A stretch of DNA of 64,000 nt from Heterocephalus glaber (GCF_000247695.1 NW_004624778.1:11719522-11783521); one strand, 5' to 3'. Counted from the first letter of the stretch, positions 11,472-22,914 are shown. Numbers and translations are program-made. The notes: a model not told the origin generated them from the sequence alone.

Positions 11472-12184
11472 AAGCTGGCCATTTTCTATAGTCCAAGGTC
11501 AAGCTTTTGGGATGAATAGGGGAACAGGACAGAACTAAATGGCTACTACAAGATCAAAACAACTGACTTGGCTTTCTTCAAGGACCATATCAAATTAAAA
11601 GCCCACTGTTCACCCCCAAGGACAGGAAAATTGTAATAGTTGTAAGCATTGTGTTCAGAACTTTGGATGAGTTCTTTCTTTTAATCCTCAATAACAATTC
11701 TAAGTCAGAAATGAAATATATATAATATATAATAAATATACATAGCAGCATAGCAGCTCAGAGCCAAGATCTGAACTCAGGTCACATTTACCACCTCTAA
11801 AATTGCTTTTAATCCTGGAGCACTGGATAAAGTGCCTCAGAATATCTTTGGTATGAGAAACCAAAGTAAGGTAGATGGAAGGCTCTGTTTTATCATGACT
11901 GAAGTAAAACATTAGACTAGGCCCTTGTTCTAGGTTGCAGATGCTGTTTGGGGTACTTTCTAGTAGAGAATAAACAGCTCTCTGTCCGGCATACTTAGCA
12001 GATTTACCTAGCCACAAATTCAAGGACAAATGCAATTCTGATGTCTTTGACAAAGGCTTTCCATCTCCCTGATGAAGAGGAGAGGGGCAACAGCCTGGAT
12101 TGTGTGCCACAAGGGATCTGCTGTGAGATGACTGCAGCATGTCATGAGTCTCTGATCCTCAATAAAGAGCTCTGGAGAGACAGT

Positions 12185-12300
12185 TTCAATGCAGATTCCT
12201 AGGCTGCCCTCAGACCACTGAGTCAGAGTATGAGTCCCAAGCCTGCATTCTTACTGACTTTCTTGGGAATGCATGCTGCTGTAGAAGAAGCAGTACTAAC
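12185..12300 (+). mobile_element. MER5-like hAT fragment
   Basis: The segment aatgcagattcctaggctgc, then actgagtcagagtatgagtc, cctgcattcttactgacttt and gaatgcatgctgctgtag follows the internal order of MER5A, a short non-autonomous hAT (Charlie) element. The terminal repeats are not visible. Confidence 0.6.
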
Positions 12301-13480
12301 TGGTAACTGATTGGTCTGGCTGAAATTACATGCCTAGTCAGTGCTTGAGCTGAGGGAAAAACCCAGGGAGTTCTTATCCACGGGTTAGGTCATTTTGCCA
12401 CTGCCAACCAGGCAGGAGGAAAAAATCCACCCTGAAACACCATTCTGTGTTCCAATCTCCCTGCCAGCTCTGACATCAGCCATGCTGGAGTTGATATTTT
12501 TGTGCATTTTTGCCTTGAGAGCCAGGGTCTCCCTGCCCGGGCTCCATGTCCTCTATGAACCCCGCTCTGATCAGGTGAGGAGGTCACTGCATCCTTGCAT
12601 TGTGGGGTGGATGCAGATAAGCAGGTGGAAGAAGGGTGTTTGAGGGTGGGAAAGCAATGGGACAAAGGTGATGTGAGAGCCAGGGGCCCTCATCCTAAAG
12701 GCCAACCAGCCAGCCTAGGCAGGTGCCCCTGAGGGACCACATGGTGGGAAGACAATTGGGGACAGGTGATAGGATCTGTTGGATCAGACTCTGGATCCCA
12801 AATTGGACAGAGAGGAGGGATCAGCATGAGCAGCCACCTGAGTAGCCATGTGCAGCTCAGTGTAGGAAAGCTGGGCTCTGGCTATAGCCTGAGCAAAGTA
12901 TCTCAGGTGGGCTTCAAAGGCACCTTACACCTCCAGCAAAACCATATGAGTGAGTATGGGAGCAGTTTCTTTTTCTGGGAAAACAGCCCATTGTGATTCA
13001 TCAGATTTTCAAAACAGTTTATGACCTCCACAAAGTTCAAAAGACAAAACTCAAGCGAAAGGTGGGAAGTCAACTAGAAACATAAACTGTTTTTTGATTT
13101 GTAAATATTTTTATAAGAAAACAATTACAAGTGATCCTTCCCAGATAGATGATGAATAAGAGATGATAGAGAGATGGCCAGATAACTGATATATTGACAG
13201 AACAAACAGATCTATAGGTAGCAAACAGGTACAGTAGGAATCATCACTTATATCTCCTGCATGTTCTTATTTTCCACTGTATGCCAGGGTGACTGCGGAG
13301 CCGGGAGGAGACAGGCACTGGAGCGGAGGTGTTCAGAGTCACTGCCCTCCAAGGACGATCTGAGGCAAAGATAAAGCTTGCATGAAGTGATGAAGTCAGT
13401 TTGTGGGAAAATGGGATTGGTTTCACAACCTTTCTGGAGCCATCTCTTGCATAAGATGGGACATGTTTGAAAATAATCAC
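12301..13480. other. Unassigned sequence
   Basis: No gene was recognised. Open frames on both strands at 12,390-12,665 are complementary and match nothing known. A serine-rich plus-strand frame at 12,766-12,996 also has no recognisable motif. Confidence 0.4.
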
Positions 13481-13484
13481 AGTG

Positions 13485-13645
13485 AGCCCTTATTGAGTAC
13501 TTAGTGGGTGTCAGCCACCATGTGAAGTGCCCTGCAAGTATTGTCTTGTTTACTTCTTACAGCAGCCCTGTGGTTCTGGCAGTGTAGTAACTTTGATTTT
13601 ACTGGGGAGAAAATAAAGACCAAGGACCAGGTAGGGTCAGTCACT
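13485..13645 (+). repeat. MIR SINE fragment
   Basis: Reads cccttattgagtacttagtg, gtgtcagccaccatgtgaag, then ttttactggggagaaaataa and tcagtcacttgcccccaaa, the order of the MIR 3' half. Ancient and diverged. Confidence 0.65.
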
Positions 13646-13914
13646 TGCCCCCAAACAAACAACTGTGAAAGGAACAGTGGATGCCAGAAGCCAGGCAGGC
13701 AGGTCCACAGCTGGGCTTCTGGAGCTGGGACACAGTCGGAGAACAGTGCTGTCTGGTGTCCAGAATCAGCACCATATCTGTCTTCCACAGAAGAGTTGGA
13801 CCCCCACTGCTCCCTTTGCCTTTAAAAGGATAATGTAGTGTATTTACTTGAAATTATCCAGGCTGATTGCCCACACAAAGATATAGTAATAGTTCTAGTA
13901 GTTATATTCATACC

Positions 13915-14065
13915 TTCCACTTACTGAGTATCTGAGTTGGACAACATATAAAAGGCTTTACAGTGCGGTCTTAATTCCATCATTTCAACAAGCTTCTAAG
14001 GTGAGTATCTGTGTGCCTTTTTAATAATGGAGTACTGAGTCACCCCAGGAGAGAAACTGCCTGAG
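13915..14065 (+). repeat. Probable MIR fragment
   Basis: Reads ttccacttactgagtatctg, then aaaaggctttacagtgcggt and ggagagaaactgcctgaggt. Weak but consistent with MIR. Confidence 0.45.
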
Positions 14066-14214
14066 GTCTGCTAACAAGTGGAGGGGACTGGACAGCATCC
14101 ACCTTCTCCTGGCTTCTCTGCCCCTCACTTGGTAATGTAGGGCCCAGCAGTGCAAGGGGCTAGCTTCCTTGCTAAGGTCAGCATGATGATGGAGCCATGA
14201 CAAAGCTCCTGGCC

Positions 14215-14400
14215 AGAGTCAAAGGGAAAGAAAAGAAGGAAGAAAGGAAGGGAGGGAGCAAGAGAGGGGGAGTGAAAGAAGGAAAAATGTCTTGGAGGGA
14301 GAGAGGAATGGAGAGAGGAAGGAAGGAAGAAAGAAAGGAGGGAGGGAAGGAGGGAGGAGAAAAAGAAAGAGGGAGGGAGGGAGAAGGAAGAGAAGGAAAT
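14215..14400. repeat. GGAA/GAAA polypurine tract
   Basis: Nearly 185 bases of almost only purines on the plus strand, with gaaggaagaaaggaagg-type units interrupted by a few pyrimidines. The lysine-, glycine- and glutamate-rich frame through it is an artefact of the repeat. Such tracts can adopt triplex (H-DNA) structures. Confidence 0.9.
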
Positions 14401-16020
14401 GTGGATGAAGATGGTCTATGTGTTAGGCAGCACCAAGATGTTGAGGCTATATATCCAAATATATAGCTTGCTAAAAAGGGCCACTGGCCACATTGCTATG
14501 AATCTGTTTACCCTGGGCTACTCTTTCCAGGATCTGGTCAGTCATGACCCATGCCCTTTGGAAACTGGGCTGCGGTCTTTGAGGCCCATTGCCTCTCTGT
14601 CCTTGTGTGGGCAAGTAAAGGTAGGTGCAAGTTCCTTTGGTTAAAATTAGTAGCCCTGTTAGGTGCACTCCTTTCTTGGGGATTTGACCTTGCTCCTGCC
14701 AGCTCTAGGGCCTGGAAATCAAAAAGTTCAAGAGGATGTAGGGATAGCCGCTCCAAGGCCAGAGGTAGGAGGGAAGGAGTGGACAGGGTGAAGGCTGGGA
14801 ACACCTGAAGGGGAGAACTGTGCAGGTCCTACAGTGTCTAGAGGCCAAGCTGGATGCAAAGTCAGAAGGGTCCCTGGTGGCAGGACACACAGCCAGTGCT
14901 CCAAGATGGTAAGGCATGTGGCCACTACCTGGAGTCCTGACAGTCAGGCATGACCAGGGGTCAGAAGTCCATCTGAGCAGTCAGGAGAAAGCAAACTGTT
15001 GGGGTATGGATCCCAGGAGGATAAGAGGAGCCCCTCACAAATAACCCTGTAAGCCTTAGGGACACAGGCAAGGCAGGCCATGGGAGAAGCTAGGCTCTGA
15101 CCAGGGAGAGTAAACTGTGACCACTAACTGTCCTAGAAGCCAAGCTGACCCCAGAGTGGCATATCTTCCATGACAGTCTTCAAAATCAGCTCTTTTGTTT
15201 CCTACAGTGCTCACTCTCCTGACTCCATCATCATCTCGGGTCTGGCATGTCCTTTCAATTTAGAAAATAAAACTTTGTGTTTCTAAATCTTGAAAGTAAT
15301 ATATACAGTACACCTTGGGGAAAACCTTATGCCTTTGGGACTCTATTATAATGGCAGTTTATTTACCTTCTTTTCTTCACTAGCCACTTCATGGTGAACA
15401 TTTTCCCATGATGCACTGTACTCATTCTCCATCCTCACATTTCTCCTTACTTCATGTTAAATCTTACCTGCAAATGCCTCCATCTGGCACCTGTGTTCTC
15501 CGATTAAGCCAGTCGCTCCCTGAGCGCTATTATAGCTACAGGCTCAAGTCTTGGTCTCTTCATGGGAATTGCTTAAAGGATCCACAGAGATTTGCATAAC
15601 AGAAAACCAGAAAAGCCCTGCACTTTTATCCCACTGTGCCAGTCCTCACCAGGGCTGCCTCCTGGAGTTACCGAATATAGCCAGAGCTAGAACATAACTG
15701 AATTTTTATTAGCAGTCCTTTACCCTACATTCCTATCTGTCGTATAGTCACATGTAGGCTTTGGGACTAGAAAACTAAATATATTAAGAGCAGATAGGCG
15801 CCACACGACCTATTGGTCTATGAGCCCCACAGGAATGTGTGTTAGGGCATGCATTCTGCGACCTCTTTAGGTGGTTCAAAATTATTTGATTTTCTTTGCA
15901 AGATCTTGGCTCTGAACCAAGAGAAGGTAGCCAGAGAAATGAGATTTCCCTTTACTTCTGATATTCTTTACTATGTTCTATGGATTTTATTTCTTTGTAA
16001 TTTTAAATTAGCTCTTTATC
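14401..16020. other. Unassigned sequence
   Basis: Short opposing open frames at about 14,540-14,805 have no family resemblance. No repeat was confidently assigned. Composition shifts from GC-rich to AT-rich toward 16 kb. Confidence 0.4.
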
Positions 16021-16024
16021 TTTT

Positions 16025-16150
16025 AATATTTAATTTTATTAGTGTATGTTTGTAATACATAATGATTACATTCATCATGGGGAATGGGAACCTGTACATA
16101 ACACATCTTAATTATTTTACTTCTCTTTCCCTTCCTCTAAAGTAGTTCTT
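16025..16150 (-). mobile_element. L1 3' end fragment
   Basis: The plus strand shows aatatttaattttattagtg, then tgattacattcatcatgggg and a pyrimidine-rich stretch. It resembles in order the L1 3'UTR at the end of this window. The copy is short and diverged. Confidence 0.55.
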
Positions 16151-17750
16151 TCTGATGCTGTGATATTTGTGTGGTGTGGTGATCTTGGTGGGGAAAGGGG
16201 GTTGCTCCTGAGTTTTAGGCTGAGAAACACTGTCTTAATCCAAACGAGGCTAGACTAGGAAAATCAGATTTTTACATCGGCCCTTCTCTCACATTGAGCT
16301 GTGAGACTCTAACAAGGTAGGATACAGCAGCACACTCAGGCTATCTGAGCTTTGGGGCTCTGCAAAGACCCTGCCAACCCACACCTTCATTTTACCCCTG
16401 GGATGGAGGGTGTGTCCAAGGTTACAAAAGAAGCTCTTGGCTAATCTGTAAATATCTCCTCCACTAGAGGCCTTATAAAATGATTAATGACAGCCTGTGT
16501 AGGAGTGTGTGCTATAATGTAACTCACCTTCCTCCAAAAACGATTGGAGCCAGCTTACAAATATGACTGCAATGCCAGGTCAACTTAACATGAAAAAAAA
16601 TCAGGAAAAACAAAGCAATGGAGAAATAAGAGTAGAGATGGAGCCAGGTTTAAGGTCAGTACCCAAGATAAGTGCTCAGAAATCCTGCACCTGGCTATAG
16701 ACTGAATACTATACTAAGATGCTATAGTCATAGGAAGGATAACTATGTCAGCCCCAACAGGCTTTGCTTTCTTAGTCTCTAGGACTTGTTACTCACATGT
16801 GCCACTTTCCGCTCTGGGCATCCTCTTGTCAAATGGGCAAATCCTGCCTTGTAGGATCTTTGTGTGGAGCAAGTCAGATCTTGCATGTAGAAGAAAGTAC
16901 TTGAAAGGTAAAGTAAGAGACACACAAAACAGCTCATACTTTTTTGCTTTCTTGGCTGTCTCCTTGTGCATTAAACTCTGTTCATGTTCTGTTGCTCATG
17001 TGGCTGCCAGATGGAAGAAGCTGCTGGGGTTGGCCAAATTAATTTTGTACAGGTTTTTAAGAACATCAAGCAAACACTTGGAACAGCCAGACTCAGGAAG
17101 CTGCATGACATTTTCTGAGGTAAAATCACACCCATTCCCTCTTTACACCTTTTCCCCTTTGCTTGCTCTGACTGGGAAAAAAATAAGCCACTTAGAAAGG
17201 AACAGGAAGGAATATCAAATTATAATGCAAAGTTTAAGTCACCCTTAAAAATTTATGCAGCAGGATGTTGGAAATCAACAGAGAAGACAGCAGGGCTGGG
17301 GAGGAGAGTGCAGTGGTAGGGTAGGCAAGCTATGGTTCCAAAGGATGAGAACATGGCAGAAGGAGCTGAGCGTGGGCAAGCCAACCTCTAGGGGGCTCAG
17401 CCAGCTTCTTCTATGTGGCTTTGCTTATAAACTGGGAGTATTCATGGAGAGGAGGTCTTCAGTAAACAAAAACATTCATTAATGGCAAAAAGAACTGTGT
17501 GAATATTACATCAATAACATGTAGACAATATATTTACTTGGGATTGAAGATGAGAAGGTCACTGTTGGGGAAGGGGACCCAACAATCTCCTTCAGAATCC
17601 ACTGGTCCCACAGGCAGTGACTACTCCAGAGCCTGCTGGCCTCCAGGAAGAGAAGCAAACAGTGGGATTGATCCACTCCAGCTGGGAACCTGGTCAACCA
17701 AAAGAGAAATCTCCACATTTTTCAAGACGACTACTGAGGGGTTAATGGAG
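16151..17750. other. Mostly unique sequence
   Basis: An open frame of 167 codons at 16,745-17,248 (plus) has hydrophobic patches but no recognisable family and no splice context that I trust. A small MER5-like piece may lie near 16,205-16,240. No gene is called. Confidence 0.35.
17385..17397 (+). promoter_or_regulatory. Candidate CTCF core site
   Basis: The 13-mer CCTCTAGGGGGCT fits the core of the CTCF motif (CCnsTAGGGGGC-type). It is a single motif match by eye. Occupancy and orientation function are unknown. Confidence 0.3.
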
Positions 17751-17754
17751 AGTT

Positions 17755-17860
17755 ACTTTTATTTTCTTCATGTTACCACTGAGGAAACTGAGACTTGGAC
17801 TGGTTAAATGACTTTTCAAATTTGCAAGGATCCAGCTGTCCCAAGAGAAAGGCAGCCTGG
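17755..17860 (+). repeat. MIR SINE fragment
   Basis: The segment gttaccactgaggaaactga, then gacttggactggttaaatga followed by tttgcaaggatccagctgt, is the MIR 'gatgaggaaactgag...aaggtcacacagc' section. It directly precedes a second MIR. Confidence 0.6.
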
Positions 17861-17884
17861 ATTCACATGAACTCTGGTCCCAGA

Positions 17885-18055
17885 CCATGTATCCTGGCTC
17901 TGCCATCACTCACTGTGTGACCCGAAACAGTTCATTACTTCTCTCTGCCTCCATTTCTTCATCTATAGCAGCTATTGGGTGGATTATCTCAGCCAATACC
18001 ATGTTCGTAAAGTGCTTAGAACAGTACCTGCCACATGTAAAGCGCCATATAAGCA
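17885..18055 (+). repeat. MIR SINE
   Basis: A well-preserved MIR: tcctggctctgccatcactc, actgtgtgacccgaaacagt, then ccatttcttcatctatagca, gtaaagtgcttagaacagta and cctgccacatgtaaagcg. Confidence 0.85.
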
Positions 18056-18639
18056 TGCCAAAGATATAAATTAGCTCAGTGCCCATGTTGGCAACCAAAG
18101 GCAAGGTGGACAATGGCAAATGAAAGGGACTAATGGCAAGATCCCAAGCATGTGCCTCAGAATAATGCTAATGCCACTTCATATCAACCCAGGGTAGTCA
18201 CTGAGAGGTAGAGAAAGGGTCTAGACCTGGAGTGAGGTGGGGAGCAGGCATCTGGCAAACTCCCAGAGCCCAGGGATGGCCCTTACTTCTCTCTTTGAGG
18301 ACTTTGACAAAGAAGAACTCACAGGCTTGATAAACCTATGTCAAGCAGGAAGGTATCTGGGCTGGATGAGCTGACAAGTTAAATATGCCAGGTTACCACC
18401 AGGGCAAACACTGGTTCCCAGATCTGTCCCTCCCCCTCTTCTTTGCTTCTGGTGGATTTGTTTTAGTTGCTGCCAAGGGAGCCCATCAGAAATGACAGGC
18501 AGTTTGCATCTGAGGAGGGCTGTGAAGGTGTTAGGCAAACAAGTCCTGGCTAGCTTTCTCATCATTCTGGCTCTGACTGGCCAGGATGACAATGGGCTGC
18601 ACAGTGTGTTCTAAAGCATGGCCTGAATACTGAGGAACA

Positions 18640-18770
18640 ACTCAGTATTAACTGGGAGACAGGACCTACTTCTACCCTGGCCCTGCTCCTAAGGGGATTC
18701 TGGGGCAAGTACTGCTTCCTTCCTGGTACTCACTGTTCTCATCAGTAAAATGAGAGTCTTGGAAGGGTGG
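18640..18770 (+). repeat. MIR SINE fragment
   Basis: Contains accctggccctgctcctaag, then actgttctcatcagtaaaat and gagagtcttgg, the MIR 5' half with the 'ctcatctgtaaaatggg' block. Confidence 0.6.
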
Positions 18771-19704
18771 GGTCTTAGTGAGGGTGACAAATTTGGAGGC
18801 CCCTTTTGCCTCTCCTATCTTTGAGTTTGATCTCCTATCCTAAAGTCATCATGGCAGAATTCTGAATGGCTGCTGATGATCTGCCTTCTCCCAGCTCTTT
18901 GGCCCTTTTCTGTAAAATTCTCTAAGCTTTGATTAGTGACCTGGCAGTGTACTGGAATGTTTGTTCATTCATGAACATTCATGAAGTCTCCCTATGCCCC
19001 TGGCTCTGCTCTCAGGAGAACAGTAGCTGGAGACTCCAAAAGCCGAGGGTGGCAAGAGAGAGGTCAAAGGGAGGTTTCAGGCATGGCCTTCTCCACTTCC
19101 CTACACAGTGGCCCATCTTGAAGCTTGGAAGGTACCTGGCTATAATAATGGTTTGGAATGGGCATGAAGGTTCTGGGAAGACGACAGGGCAGGGTAGAAC
19201 ATGAAGCTGGAGACAAGTAACCAGGGCCCTCTCTACAGAGTGGGATTTCTGAGAGGCCAGAGATGTAAAGGAAGGGTGAGGAGGGATGGTGAAGGCCCAG
19301 CCAATCCACTTCTTTCTCAGCACCATATCTGCTTCCAAACAGCCAATCAGAAGGCTGTACAGAAGAGCCCTAGACCAGGAACCTCTGTGGGCCTTAGACA
19401 AGCCCCCTTCTTCAGTCATGGGCCACTTCCTCATCCTGCAGTTCTACTGGCTATTCTATGTCTATTATGTGCAAGCAGGAGGAGATCAGGGAAGCAGAGT
19501 ATGACTTGTCTTACTTTAGGAGCTCAGCCCATGTCTACTCATTGCTTAATTATTGAGCACCAATTATAATCCAGGCCCTGTGTTCACCTCTTCTAATTGG
19601 ATCAGAAACTTCTGGAGGGGTAGGGGTCATAGTTTATCCTTTTTCTTTCTTTCCCATCCTCCTTGTCCTAACACATACAACACCTGCGTATGTGGTGGTT
19701 AAAG

Positions 19705-19895
19705 GGCCCTGTAGCCAAAGTGACTTGGTGTGAATCCTGGTGGTCTTCCACTTAGTTTCTTTACCTGTGACATGGGAAGAATCATGATTCCTACCTCATA
19801 AGGTTCTTAAGAGGATTCAATAGAGTAATGCTTATGGAACATTCAGCATAGGGCCTGACGCAGAGAAAGTACCCAATGAATGTTTGTAAGTAAAG
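19705..19895 (+). repeat. MIR SINE
   Basis: Reads gtgtgaatcctggtggtctt, agtttctttacctgtgacat, attcctacctcataaggttc, ttaagaggattcaatagagt and agggcctgacgcagagaaag. This covers the central and 3' parts of MIR. Confidence 0.75.
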
Positions 19896-20037
19896 GCTTA
19901 CCGAGGTGAATGGAGCTGAACTGCTTCTGAACAAAATGTGTCATCATGAGCAAGTCACACACATATGTCTTCCTTTCTAAATCATACGTGTATTGACAAT
20001 TTTTTCATCAGGGCTTCGTGTCCAGACCATGCAAAGA

Positions 20038-20082
20038 ATGCTCATTTCGGCAGCACATACATTAAAATTAGAACAATACAGA
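20038..20082 (+). pseudogene. 3'-truncated U6 snRNA retropseudogene
   Basis: The stretch tgctcatttcggcagcacat, acattaaaattagaacaata, caga matches the first roughly 45 nucleotides of U6 spliceosomal RNA with a few substitutions. The U6 body and 3' end are missing. A perfect 15-bp direct repeat, cagaccatgcaaaga, flanks it at 20,023-20,037 and 20,079-20,093, and its first 4 bases (CAGA) also fit U6. This marks L1-mediated insertion of a truncated U6 copy. It lacks an upstream U6 promoter and is not expected to be functional. Confidence 0.88.
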
Positions 20083-20099
20083 CCATGCAAAGAGAACTT

Positions 20100-21330
20100 T
20101 ACCACAGCCAAACTCAACTATCTTAAATTCTAAATCAGTGACATCTGAATTCCTGAGCTTCTATTATCACCAAAAGTATTATTATAATAATTTCATCCTC
20201 TTTCCTTTCTGAATGCTTTATTAAAAATAATAAATAGCTCTACTGACTTGAATTTTTCCTGCTTTCAGTTTTCCTCCAAATCCTGTCCCCATCCCATGAA
20301 TGTGCCATACATACACTCACTAACAGCCAATGTGCAGCAGGCAGGACCCACAGATGTGGAGGACAGCAGGTCCACAGAGTTCTGGGCAGGCCAAGGAGGA
20401 CAACAGGGAGCCTCCAGTCCCAGAAACCATGGTTCTGAGGGGCTGTGGTTTAATACAATGGCTGGCAGGGCTGCAGAATGACAAGTGCTCCTGCACGAGC
20501 AGACATGTCCTAGTCTTTTGCAACCTGTTCAGATATTGGTTGAGGGTAATGAATGGAAAAGAGTCACAGCATTAATCGCTCTGATCTGGAGCTGCCAATT
20601 TGGCTCACACTCAGACCCGCCTTCGAATCCAGTCTCCTTGGGCAAAATGACTGGGCTTCAAGTGACCAAGGATGATGCCAAGCTCCTGTGGTTGTCACCA
20701 CTGGCTGGCTGGCTCCCCAAAACATTTTGCTACTTCTCTCAGTGGGAAGGGGCTAGACTGCCAAGGGCCCTGGGAAGCCTGGGGTCTTCTTCCAGAAGAT
20801 GTAAAGCTGGTCATTTTTCTCTCTGGGTCTCCAGGGCCTTGCCTACAAAATCTGACACGTGGCTGACGATGCTGTGGTCCAGCTCTGCTAGGGGTCCTGG
20901 TTATTTTATCTGTTAAATAACATCCCTAATGTATAGATGGAGCAATCCTGGTCAAGGAGCTCTAAGCTTGTAGAAAACACAGGCTCAGTAACCTGCCAAG
21001 ATCCCCATGGCCGCAGGAAGGGTTAGTGATTTGCTTACCAGGAAATGAAAAGGTTCCTGGGTTTGCTTACGTAGCCACAGGGAATGACACAAGGACAGGG
21101 GTACATAGTGGTTTTCTTGGTGAGCTATGAAGGATCCTTGCAAGGCCTCCTGCCTCAGGTATCTGCTCCCCAACCTCTACTCTAGGATTCTTACTCTGAG
21201 ATTCAACCTTTTGAGAGAAATTGGGGTGGAGGATAAATTCTGCTTGCAGGAATCCATGCAAAACCCAGACAGACACCAGAAAGGTGCGGGTCTCCCCCTG
21301 CTCAGGTTGTCAGGGCCCTTACTGCCTCTC
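20100..21330. other. Unassigned sequence upstream of the CpG island
   Basis: No repeat was confidently recognised. Several overlapping short frames (for example 143 codons at 20,485-20,916) show no known motif. The sequence becomes GC-richer toward 21.3 kb. A strong splice-donor-like CAG/GTATGT occurs at about 21,356. Confidence 0.35.
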
Positions 21331-21339
21331 AGCAGAGGC

Positions 21340-22460
21340 CTTTCGGCCTGTACCCAGGTATGTGAGGTCGGGGAGAGGCACCCTGAAGGGGCCCTGGAGG
21401 GGCCTGCACGGCCTCGGGCTAAATTCAGGTTTCGAAGACCTTGGATTAAGTCCAAGGACCTGGGAGATCGAGGTGGAGAAAGAGAGGGCACGCGCAAGGT
21501 TTGAATCCTCCAGGGCGGTGGGAGTGGTAGGGTTGAGGGTAAGAGCCTGGCGCCTGCCTTTGGCTCAACGACTCCGCGGAGAGCCAACTAGAGAGGGGAG
21601 GAAGGGAAGGCGGGTCGGAAGACAAGGTGGGGCCGGGCCAAGGAGTGCGGGGGACTATAAAACCAATGGGGCGGATTCAAGAAAAATTCCCGAGCCTGGA
21701 GAGGGTACACGGTGTTAGGCAGCGCCCCGGTGCGCCAGGCCCACGCCCCTCGAGTTGCCTGGCCTGTTCAGACTGGTTCGTCCACTACTCCCTCTCCAGC
21801 CAGCCCCTTTGGCCTGATCCCTGAGAAATCAAAACCCGGAACGTGATGTAATCACACTCGCTGCGCCCGGCCACAAACGCTGGGGACTCAGGGCTTGCAA
21901 GCAGCCTCTTCCACTGCGCCCCTTCTGCTGGCCCCGCCCACACAGTCCCCCCCCCGCTCTCTTAGCCCGTCTCGCCACGCCCCCTATGGGCCCGCCCCTG
22001 GCCGGCGCAGTGCCAGCTCCCTTGGGGTGCCACTGACTGCACTCTCTCCGCCTCCGGGAATCCAGATCCCCCCTGGGGAACGCGGGCGCCCCCACTCCCT
22101 CTTTCCTGCGGCCTCTGCATGTTTCCTGGATTCGCCTCCACATTCTCACTCCGTGCCTGCGGTCCTCTCACTGCCCGCCTCTCCCGGTTCCGAGGGAGAG
22201 GTTCCGAGAGGCGCAGCGCCTCCCCTGTGCGTGGTCGCCCTGAGTGGCCCCCGCACCTGCCCAGGCGGGGCTAGAGGGGCCCTGCAGGAACCCGGCCAAG
22301 CAGAGAGCGAGGGGCTGGACCCAGTCGCCGCCAGCAGACCATCCCCCAGGCCAGGCCTGGTGCCAAGGCCCCGCCAGCCTGGCCGCTGCTGTTTGCAAGG
22401 TGAAGGACAGTGCCAGCTGCGGGTGCCTCTAGACAGGAGCACCTTCTACCGGAAACTGAG
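21340..22460. promoter_or_regulatory. CpG island, probable promoter region
   Basis: This is the only long stretch in the window dense in CG dinucleotides and GC boxes. It holds ccacgccccctatgggcccg, ccgcccac and gggcggat, a TATA/CCAAT/GC cluster near 21,656-21,675, a TGATGTAATCA bZIP-like site at 21,844-21,854 and an ETS-like accggaa at about 22,448. Open frames inside it (203 codons plus at 21,895-22,506; 106 codons minus at 21,829-22,149) are proline/arginine/glycine-rich, as expected by chance at high GC, and match nothing I know. It most likely marks the 5' end of a gene or long noncoding RNA. Its direction is not settled. Confidence 0.7.
21656..21675 (+). promoter_or_regulatory. TATA, CCAAT and GC box cluster
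   Basis: The plus strand reads TATAAAA at 21,656-21,662, directly followed by CCAAT and then GGGGCGGA. If TATA is used, transcription would start at about 21,685-21,692 going right. The CCAAT so close downstream of TATA is unusual. On the minus strand the same block reads as GC box, ATTGG and TTTTATA. Confidence 0.4.
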
Positions 22461-22504
22461 GCAGGGAGCAAAGAAAAGGATCAGTAACCACAGGGAGCTA
22501 GGCT

Positions 22505-22620
22505 GAAGCCCACCTAGCTCACTTATTTTCTGGGTGACTTGGGCACGTTGCTTCTCTATGCCTCAGCTGTTGCATCTGTAAAATGGAGATAAGCTTACCT
22601 TGCAGTGTTTTGTGTTCATA
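22505..22620 (+). repeat. MIR SINE fragment
   Basis: Reads ttctgggtgacttgggcacg, ttgcttctctatgcctcagc and tgttgcatctgtaaaatgga, the MIR 5' half. It abuts the right edge of the CpG island. Confidence 0.75.
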
Positions 22621-22714
22621 CATAGAGGCTGTTATTAACTCTTCCCCTTATTTGGGCTTTGGCAGAGGGATGGGTTAAGCACCTGCTGGGTCTATGCAGG
22701 GGAGCCCACCTGGT

Positions 22715-22895
22715 GTGAAGTTAGATGTAGGGTTGAATCCCAGCCCTGTCACTTTGTGGTTGAGAGTGACCTTGAGAAAAATACTTCTCTCTAGATGATC
22801 CCCCCACAGCAAGGTAGAGATGGCAATGTCCACGGTGCAGAACCAGTGCAGGGACTGACGTTATGTGATGTTCTCAGCACATAGTAGGTGCCTCT
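22715..22895 (+). repeat. MIR SINE fragment
   Basis: Reads gggttgaatcccagccctgt, cactttgtggttgagagtga, then tgatgttctcagcacatagt and aggtgcctctgag. Ancient. Confidence 0.6.
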
Positions 22896-22914
22896 GAGAA
22901 AACAGGAAATAGGG

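Noticed and set aside
14197..14466. Lysine/glycine/glutamate-rich small protein
   Set aside because: It is a translation of the GGAA polypurine tract.
16745..17248. 167-codon plus-strand frame
   Set aside because: No domain, no codon bias that can be judged, and no splice or promoter context. Likely chance.
21895..22506. 203-codon plus-strand frame in the CpG island
   Set aside because: Proline, arginine and serine-rich as expected when stops are rare at high GC. No family resemblance, and a promoter is a better explanation.
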